64,000 nucleotides of DNA from the NCBI GenBank assembly GCA_039192165.1, contig JBCCXD010000005.1, forward strand, positions 124,001 through 188,000. Reading direction: 5' to 3'. The DNA is from Dinoroseobacter sp039192165 (GTDB taxonomy: Bacteria > Pseudomonadota > Alphaproteobacteria > Rhodobacterales > Rhodobacteraceae). Both the position numbers and the translations under genes were made by a program. The notes under the pieces were generated by a model, which was not told where the DNA came from, made no database searches, and saw only the letters and a list, made by a program, of their open reading frames with translations. This document shows positions 59,253 to 64,000 of the stretch, in pieces. The number at the start of each line of letters is the position of its first letter. Within the stretch, counting starts at the first letter, position 1.

Positions 59253-59423
59253 TCGAGGTCCTCCTTGTCGGACGGCCACGTCCGGGGCCTGTCCAGGTAT
59301 TCATGTGGCGGCCAACAGGCCATCTTATGTATGATGTTGGTCTTATCGGCGCTTTTGCAACACCGCGGGAATTCTGCGGGCGTCACACTGACGTGATTTG
59401 CGACGGAGTGTCCCATGATGCCG

Positions 59424-59618
59424 TCAGATCGCAAAGCCTTTTCCAATCCAAACGATAATCACGCCGAAGGCAACTGAGATCAGTCCGATTGCGCGGCGGG
59501 TTGAGCGTGGCATTTCCGCGAACATTCGTAATACATCTTCCAAACGCGAAGGGGCCAGTGCGAACACCAGCCCCTCGATGACGAAGACCAGCCCGAAGGC
59601 GATGATCCAAATGCTCAT
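59424..59618 (-). CDS. DUF2065 small membrane protein
   Basis: 64 residues, two predicted membrane helices (IIAFGLVFVIEGLVFAL and IGLISVAFGVIIVWIG). The DUF2065 pattern PSRLEDVLRMFAEMPRSTRRAIGL is clear. It starts at the hflC stop (TGATG overlap) and precedes degP by 171 bp; this hflKC-DUF2065-degP order is conserved. Function unknown. Confidence 0.92.
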   Translation of the reverse strand: MSIWIIAFGLVFVIEGLVFALAPSRLEDVLRMFAEMPRSTRRAIGLISVAFGVIIVWIGKGFAI

Positions 59619-60502
59619 CAGCGATCGCGACGTGGCGTAGCCCCGTCAAGGTAGTCGAAGAACTCGCTGTCCGGGGTAATCACCATCGAGGAGTTCGAGC
59701 CGCGCAGTGACCGTTCATAAGCGGTCAACGAGCGATAAAACTCAAAGAATCCCTGGTCTCGACCGTACGCTTCCGCGAAGACGCGGTTCCGCTCAGCATC
59801 GGCCTCACCGCGCGTGATCTCAGCTTCCCGCTGACTTTCGGAGACAAGCTCAACAACAGTCCGGTCGGCTTGTGCCCTTACCCGCTGAGCCGCCTCTTCA
59901 CCACGGGCGATTTCGTCGGCCGCTTCCCGTTCGCGTTCTGCGCGCATACGGGCAAACGTCGCATCCAGGTTCTGCGGCGGCAGGTTGGTCTGCTTCAGTC
60001 GTACGTCCACGACCTCGAGCCCAATCGCAGCCGCGCGAGCGCGCACACCGGACGTGATCCGTTCCGCAAGAACCGCCCGCTCCGGCGACAGGATCGTATT
60101 GGAGGTAACGCCTTCCGCACCGAGCACAGCACGGATTGTTGGATTAAGGATACCTTCAAGCCGTTGCTCGGCTGCCTGCATGCCTCCTACACCCACAGCT
60201 TGCCGAAACTGCACTACATCTGCGATCCGATAGCGCGCAAACGCGTCAACAACCAAACGGCGGTCATCCGACGGCGTAACCTCGATTGGTTGTGTATCAA
60301 GAGACAGAATCCGATCGTCGTAGCGTACAACTTCCTGAATAAGTGGAATTTTAAATGCCAGGCCCGGGTCTTCCTTTACCGCTCTGATCTGACCAAACTG
60401 GAGGACAAGCGCTTTTTCGCGTTCGTCAACGATGAAAAGCGCGCTGAGCCCGATGGCGACCAGCACAACGACAGCCGGGATAAGAAATCCTATTTTCTTC
60501 AT
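59618..60502 (-). CDS. hflC: FtsH modulator HflC
   Basis: 294 residues. N-terminal membrane anchor (IGFLIPAVVVLVAIGLSALFIV), then an SPFH domain (REKALVLQFGQIRAV, DLKQTNLPPQ-like VVDVRLKQTNLP) and a coiled-coil with RAEREREAADEIARGEEAAQRV. With HflK it forms the cage around FtsH in the inner membrane. The start overlaps the hflK stop by 1 bp (TAATG). Confidence 0.96.
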   Translation of the reverse strand: MKKIGFLIPAVVVLVAIGLSALFIVDEREKALVLQFGQIRAVKEDPGLAFKIPLIQEVVRYDDRILSLDTQPIEVTPSDDRRLVVDAFARYRIADVVQFRQAVGVGGMQAAEQRLEGILNPTIRAVLGAEGVTSNTILSPERAVLAERITSGVRARAAAIGLEVVDVRLKQTNLPPQNLDATFARMRAEREREAADEIARGEEAAQRVRAQADRTVVELVSESQREAEITRGEADAERNRVFAEAYGRDQGFFEFYRSLTAYERSLRGSNSSMVITPDSEFFDYLDGATPRRDR

Positions 60503-61653
60503 TAGTTGGACTCCTGAGTACGGCGAAGTTCATTGAGCGGAAGATAAGGTACGACACCCTGCCCAGAGCCACTGGAGCCTTCGTCGAGGATCACCTTGTC
60601 GACATCTCCAAGAACTTTTTCGATGGTTTCAATATAAAGACGTTTTCGCGTTACCTCCGGAGCGTTCTGATATTCCTCAAGCACGGCGAGGAAACGGCTG
60701 GCTTCACCCTCTGCCTCATTTACGACCTGCGCCCGGTAGGCTTCGGCTTCTTCGAGAAGCTGAGCGGCCTCACCACGCGCGCCCGCGAGCACCCGGTTGG
60801 CATAAGCGTCAGCCTGACGTTCCAGACGGTCCCGCTCCTGTTCAGCCGCCTGTACATCGCGGAATGCGTCAATCACCTCCGCCGGTGGGTCTGCCCGGTC
60901 GAGGTTCAGACGAACGATATTGATACCCGACTCGTAGCTGTCTAGTGTGCTCTGAATTAGCTCTTGCACTTGCTGCGCAATAAGTTCGCGGTCACGGTTG
61001 AGGATCGGCGCCAGCTCCGACTGCGCGATCACCTCACGCATTGAAGCCTCAGATACCGCGCGGACAGTCGCTTCTCCATCCCGAAGGTTAAACAGAAACG
61101 CCGCCGGATCCGTGATATTCCAGATCACTTCAAAGTCGATATCGACAATGTTCTCGTCCGTTGTGAGCATCAGGCCGTCATCGCCGCGCTGGGCACCGCG
61201 TCCGACGCCGATCTCGATCGTATTTTCCCGCGTGACCGGGATAACCTCCGCCGTGACCAGCGGCCAGGGCGCAAAGTTTAGGCCAGGGTTGCCCGTGGCG
61301 GAGTATTCACCAAGGAACAGCTCCACTGACTGTTCTTCCGGTCGTACGGTATAGAACGATGTAACCGCCCACAAACCGAGAAGAAGCAGAACTCCGATGC
61401 CGACGGTGCCTTTGGTCAGCCTTGGACCTTCTCCGCCGCCTCCACCGCCACCGCGGTTTGCGCCATTACCGCCGCGACCACCCATGAGGACGCGCAGCTG
61501 CTCCTGGCCTTTCTTCATGATCTCGTCGATTTCAGGGATCTGGGGGCTGTCGCCGCCCTGCCCCGGCCGTCGGCCTGGACCTCCATTTCCGCGGTCGTCG
61601 CCCCCGCCGCGGTTTCCACCGCCGCCCCAGGGGCCACCGGAATTATTCGCCAT
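60502..61653 (-). CDS. hflK: FtsH modulator HflK
   Basis: 383 residues. A Gly-rich, asparagine-containing N-terminal cytosolic segment (GGPWGGGGNRGGGDDRGNGG, residues 6-25), a membrane helix (about 80-100, GTVGIGVLLLLGLWAV), an SPFH domain and a coiled coil ending in ASRFLAVLEEYQNAPEVTRKRLYIET. Partner of HflC. First gene of the hflK-hflC-DUF2065-degP operon. Confidence 0.96.
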   Translation of the reverse strand: MANNSGGPWGGGGNRGGGDDRGNGGPGRRPGQGGDSPQIPEIDEIMKKGQEQLRVLMGGRGGNGANRGGGGGGGEGPRLTKGTVGIGVLLLLGLWAVTSFYTVRPEEQSVELFLGEYSATGNPGLNFAPWPLVTAEVIPVTRENTIEIGVGRGAQRGDDGLMLTTDENIVDIDFEVIWNITDPAAFLFNLRDGEATVRAVSEASMREVIAQSELAPILNRDRELIAQQVQELIQSTLDSYESGINIVRLNLDRADPPAEVIDAFRDVQAAEQERDRLERQADAYANRVLAGARGEAAQLLEEAEAYRAQVVNEAEGEASRFLAVLEEYQNAPEVTRKRLYIETIEKVLGDVDKVILDEGSSGSGQGVVPYLPLNELRRTQESN

Positions 61654-61717
61654 CAGCTTTCCTTGTCATTCACCAGAGGTGTCATTGTACTTGGACATGG
61701 TTGCGCCAGCCTGATTA

Positions 61718-63172
61718 TCAAGCCGTCCTCACCGGAGTTTTCATTGTTACGAGCTCTTCGGAGATTGTGGGATGGACCGCGCAAACGCGGTCAAAATCTT
61801 CTTTTGAAGCGCCCATCTTTATTGCAATGCCCGCAAGCTGGATCATCTCACCCGCCTGGGGAGCAACTATATGGCAGCCTAGAACCTTACGCGTTTCCAC
61901 GCTGACCACCAGCTTCATCAGGACGCGGTCAACACGGCCAGCAAACGCCGTTTGCATCGGCCTGAACGAGGTGCAGTAGACCTCGATAGGTTCCTGATCC
62001 CGCGCCTCTTCTTCGCTAAGACCGATCGTGCCCATTTCGGGTTGGGTAAAAATGGCCGACGGAATCAAGTCGTGATCCGGCTTGGTCGGGTTTCCTTTAA
62101 AGACTGTTTCGACGAAAGCCATGCCTTCGCGGATAGCAACCGGGGTCAATTGAACCCGGTTCGTAACGTCTCCTATCGCGTAAACCGAAGGGATGTTGGT
62201 TTGCGAGTAGGCATCAACCGCAACCTCTCCACGGCGTCCAACGGTCACGCCCGCTGCTTCAAGCCCGAGATCGGTTGTATTGGGTGTTCGACCCGTCGCG
62301 AACAAAACTGCGTCGAATACCTTCTCGGTGCCGTTGGTTGCTTTGGTCCAGACAGGTCCTGAATAGTCCGCATCTGATTCCGGGGGTGCGAAATCACTGG
62401 CGCCGGCGCTCATTGCCGGATCAGACCCGGTGATTGTCGCTGAAGCCAGATCTTTCGTATCCGCAGCGCTCATCGACAAAACGTTCGTGCCAAGATGCAG
62501 ATCAATACCCTTCTCGCGCATCATCTCCGCGATCAGACCACGTGCCTCATCGTCGAACCCTCGCAGGATTTGCGCACCTCGATAGTATTGCGTGACCTCC
62601 ACACCCAAACCATTGAGAATACATGAAAATTCACAGGCTATGTAGCCGCCGCCAATGATCAGAATTGACTTTGGCATTTTCTCCATGAGGAAAATCTCGT
62701 TCGAAGAAATACCAAGATGCGCGTTGGGAATGTTAGGGAGCGTTGGTCGTCCGCCGGTGGCTACAAGTATATGCTTGGCTGTCGCTTCCTCACCCGTAGA
62801 TAAAACCACTGTATGTGGGTCCTTCAGACGCGCACGCGCGTCGAAAATCTGTACTTTGGAGCCATCAAGAAGACCTCGGTACACCTGCTCCAGCCGGTCG
62901 AGTTCACTGTGCAGGTGAGTTCGGAAACCAGGCCAGTCAAATGTCCCGTCGGCGACATCCCAGCCATATGCCCGGGCATCGGCAAAAGTCTCACGATAGG
63001 AGGAAGCAAAGACCATTAGCTTTTTGGGCACGCAACCCCGGATCACACATGTGCCGCCCATACGGTATTCTTCAGCCAGCGCAACCTTTGCACCCTCAGC
63101 GGCGGCAACCCGCGCGGCCCGAACGCCCCCGGAGCCTCCCCCGATGACGAACAGATCGTAGTCAAATGCCAT
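61718..63172 (-). CDS. gor: Glutathione-disulfide reductase
   Basis: 484 residues from ATG 63172. FAD motif FVIGGGSGGVRAARVAA, redox-active disulfide GGTCVIRGCVPKKL (Cys42, Cys47), NADPH-binding GGGYIACEFSCILNGLG, and the C-terminal dimer-interface motif AVHPTISEELVTM with catalytic His. An atypical Gly/Ala-rich insertion is present around residues 260-285 (SADTKDLASATITGSDPAMSAG region), probably a surface loop. It reduces GSSG with NADPH. Follows rpiA by 45 bp. Confidence 0.93.
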   Translation of the reverse strand: MAFDYDLFVIGGGSGGVRAARVAAAEGAKVALAEEYRMGGTCVIRGCVPKKLMVFASSYRETFADARAYGWDVADGTFDWPGFRTHLHSELDRLEQVYRGLLDGSKVQIFDARARLKDPHTVVLSTGEEATAKHILVATGGRPTLPNIPNAHLGISSNEIFLMEKMPKSILIIGGGYIACEFSCILNGLGVEVTQYYRGAQILRGFDDEARGLIAEMMREKGIDLHLGTNVLSMSAADTKDLASATITGSDPAMSAGASDFAPPESDADYSGPVWTKATNGTEKVFDAVLFATGRTPNTTDLGLEAAGVTVGRRGEVAVDAYSQTNIPSVYAIGDVTNRVQLTPVAIREGMAFVETVFKGNPTKPDHDLIPSAIFTQPEMGTIGLSEEEARDQEPIEVYCTSFRPMQTAFAGRVDRVLMKLVVSVETRKVLGCHIVAPQAGEMIQLAGIAIKMGASKEDFDRVCAVHPTISEELVTMKTPVRTA

Positions 63173-63217
63173 CAAGCCGCTCCTGTACTCTGCACCGAGG
63201 CCCACCCCGGCCTGGTC

Positions 63218-64000
63218 TTACAAATCCGAGAATACGTTGGTGCTGGTGGCAACTTCAACCTGCTCTTGCTTGATTGAGCCGCTATTGATGTCTCGGATTT
63301 CTACAGTTGCATCCGAATTACCGATCAGAACCATATCGCAGATGTCGATGAACAGTCCGTTTTCCACGACGCCTGGGATTTGATTCAGAACCAGCGAGAC
63401 CTGGCGCGGATTTTCGATTTGAAGCAGGTCGAGATCGACAATGTAGTTTCCCTCGTCTGACACAAAAGGCCCGTTCTGGGTGAGACGGAGCCGCCCCGTA
63501 CGACCAACAACGCTGAGATTTATAAGCGTTTCTTCGATCAGAGTCTTTGTGGTTTCCCACCCAAAGGGCACCACTTCAACCGGCAATGGGAAATGACCTA
63601 ATTGCGCAACCTGTTTTGACACATCTGTAATCACGATCATCCGGTCAGAAGCAGTCGCCACAATCTTTTCCTGGAGCAACGCTCCTCCGCCCCCCTTTAT
63701 CAAGTTGAGCTGAGGGTCAAACTCGTCCGCTCCGTCGATGGTCAGATCAAGCCACTTAACCTCGTCCAGAGTCGTAACCTGCAGTTTCATTTTTCGCGCA
63801 AGCTCAGCGGTGCGGCTCGATGTGGCGACACAGGAAATCTGCATGCCTTCATCGTGCACAACTTCCGCAAGATGGCGGACCATCCACGCCGCGGTGGACC
63901 CCGTGCCAAGTCCAACACGCATCCCGTCTTCCACGAACTCGACGGCACGTTTTGCTGCGACATACTTCGCGCGATCGATCGGGGAGAGTTCTCCGGACAT
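63218..64000 (-). CDS. rpiA: Ribose-5-phosphate isomerase A
   Basis: 260 residues; the ATG occupies 63998-64000, exactly at the window edge, so the gene looks complete but its ribosome site and promoter are outside. Motifs: GLGTGSTAAWM, CVATSSRTAELA, LDLTIDGADEFD and LIKGGGGALLQEK (catalytic region), typical of RpiA. It interconverts ribose-5-P and ribulose-5-P. Confidence 0.95.
   Translation of the reverse strand: MSGELSPIDRAKYVAAKRAVEFVEDGMRVGLGTGSTAAWMVRHLAEVVHDEGMQISCVATSSRTAELARKMKLQVTTLDEVKWLDLTIDGADEFDPQLNLIKGGGGALLQEKIVATASDRMIVITDVSKQVAQLGHFPLPVEVVPFGWETTKTLIEETLINLSVVGRTGRLRLTQNGPFVSDEGNYIVDLDLLQIENPRQVSLVLNQIPGVVENGLFIDICDMVLIGNSDATVEIRDINSGSIKQEQVEVATSTNVFSDL

Noticed and set aside
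1..64000. CRISPR array, prophage or insertion sequence
   Set aside because: No regularly spaced repeats, integrase, transposase or terminal inverted repeats were seen on either strand.

Overview
The window reads as a chromosomal segment of an alphaproteobacterium of the Rhodobacteraceae (marine Roseobacter-like) type. Gene content and order support this: hflK-hflC-DUF2065-degP, CobS/CobT cobaltochelatase subunits, sox genes, a non-pyrrolysine MttB-like methyltransferase, DUF2927/DUF1127/DUF3572/DUF4153 proteins, GAAC-N7-GAAC SOS boxes of the alphaproteobacterial kind, and moderately high GC with GTG starts. Most of it is ordinary housekeeping in short, tightly overlapping operons (4-bp ATGA/GTGA overlaps). 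I saw no phage, insertion sequence, CRISPR array or tRNA.

Layout. 0-7 kb: YmdB-type phosphoesterase (cut by the left edge), 5-formyl-THF cyclo-ligase, MgtE Mg transporter, and purine salvage/detoxification (guanine deaminase; 8-oxoguanine deaminase in an operon with a HisN-type phosphatase and a CAP-domain lipoprotein). 7-18.8 kb: XRE regulator, quinone oxidoreductase, LysR/DUF1127 divergent pair, Bax-inhibitor-1 protein with a structured leader, rpmG, RNase P RNA, an AmpD-type amidase, gatC-gatA, a ceramidase-like membrane hydrolase, tadA and an RluB-type pseudouridine synthase. 18.9-24.3 kb: a six-gene co-directional unit: a 28-residue membrane peptide, XpaC-like protein, TelA, a DUF2927 lipoprotein with a zincin-like HEE motif, an SPFH-GYF2 protein and a double zinc-ribbon membrane protein. 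This is the best candidate for a poorly described system, probably envelope stress or toxic-anion tolerance.

24.4-36.6 kb: PfkB kinase-dtd, a heparin-lyase-I-like protein, a partial sulfur-oxidation locus (soxY-soxZ-soxE-soxF without soxXAB), then an H-NOX-type sensor overlapping a GGDEF cyclase. The H-NOX lacks the proximal heme histidine. MttB-like methyltransferase, DUF4153 and HAD proteins follow. 36.7-43.9 kb: DUF3572, PleD-like response regulator, an EF-hand/ECF-sigma/membrane protein/heavy-metal-sensor cluster, DUF983, Nudix, aldo-keto reductase and a DMT permease.

43.9-64 kb: a LexA-boxed imuA standing alone; YceI; DUF427; aminopeptidase P; cobT - EEP nuclease - cobS; YhiN flavoprotein; exported MsrB; PAS histidine kinase; metG; a second LexA box in front of a C-terminal fragment of the error-prone polymerase DnaE2 (the rest, and imuB, are missing here); 2Fe-2S ferredoxin; FG-GAP lipoprotein; degP-DUF2065-hflC-hflK; glutathione reductase; rpiA. 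The remains of the ImuA/ImuB/DnaE2 mutasome, the heme-ligand-less H-NOX/GGDEF pair and the XpaC-TelA-SPFH unit are the three points most worth following. All calls come from reading the sequence and from remembered family features; no database search was run.
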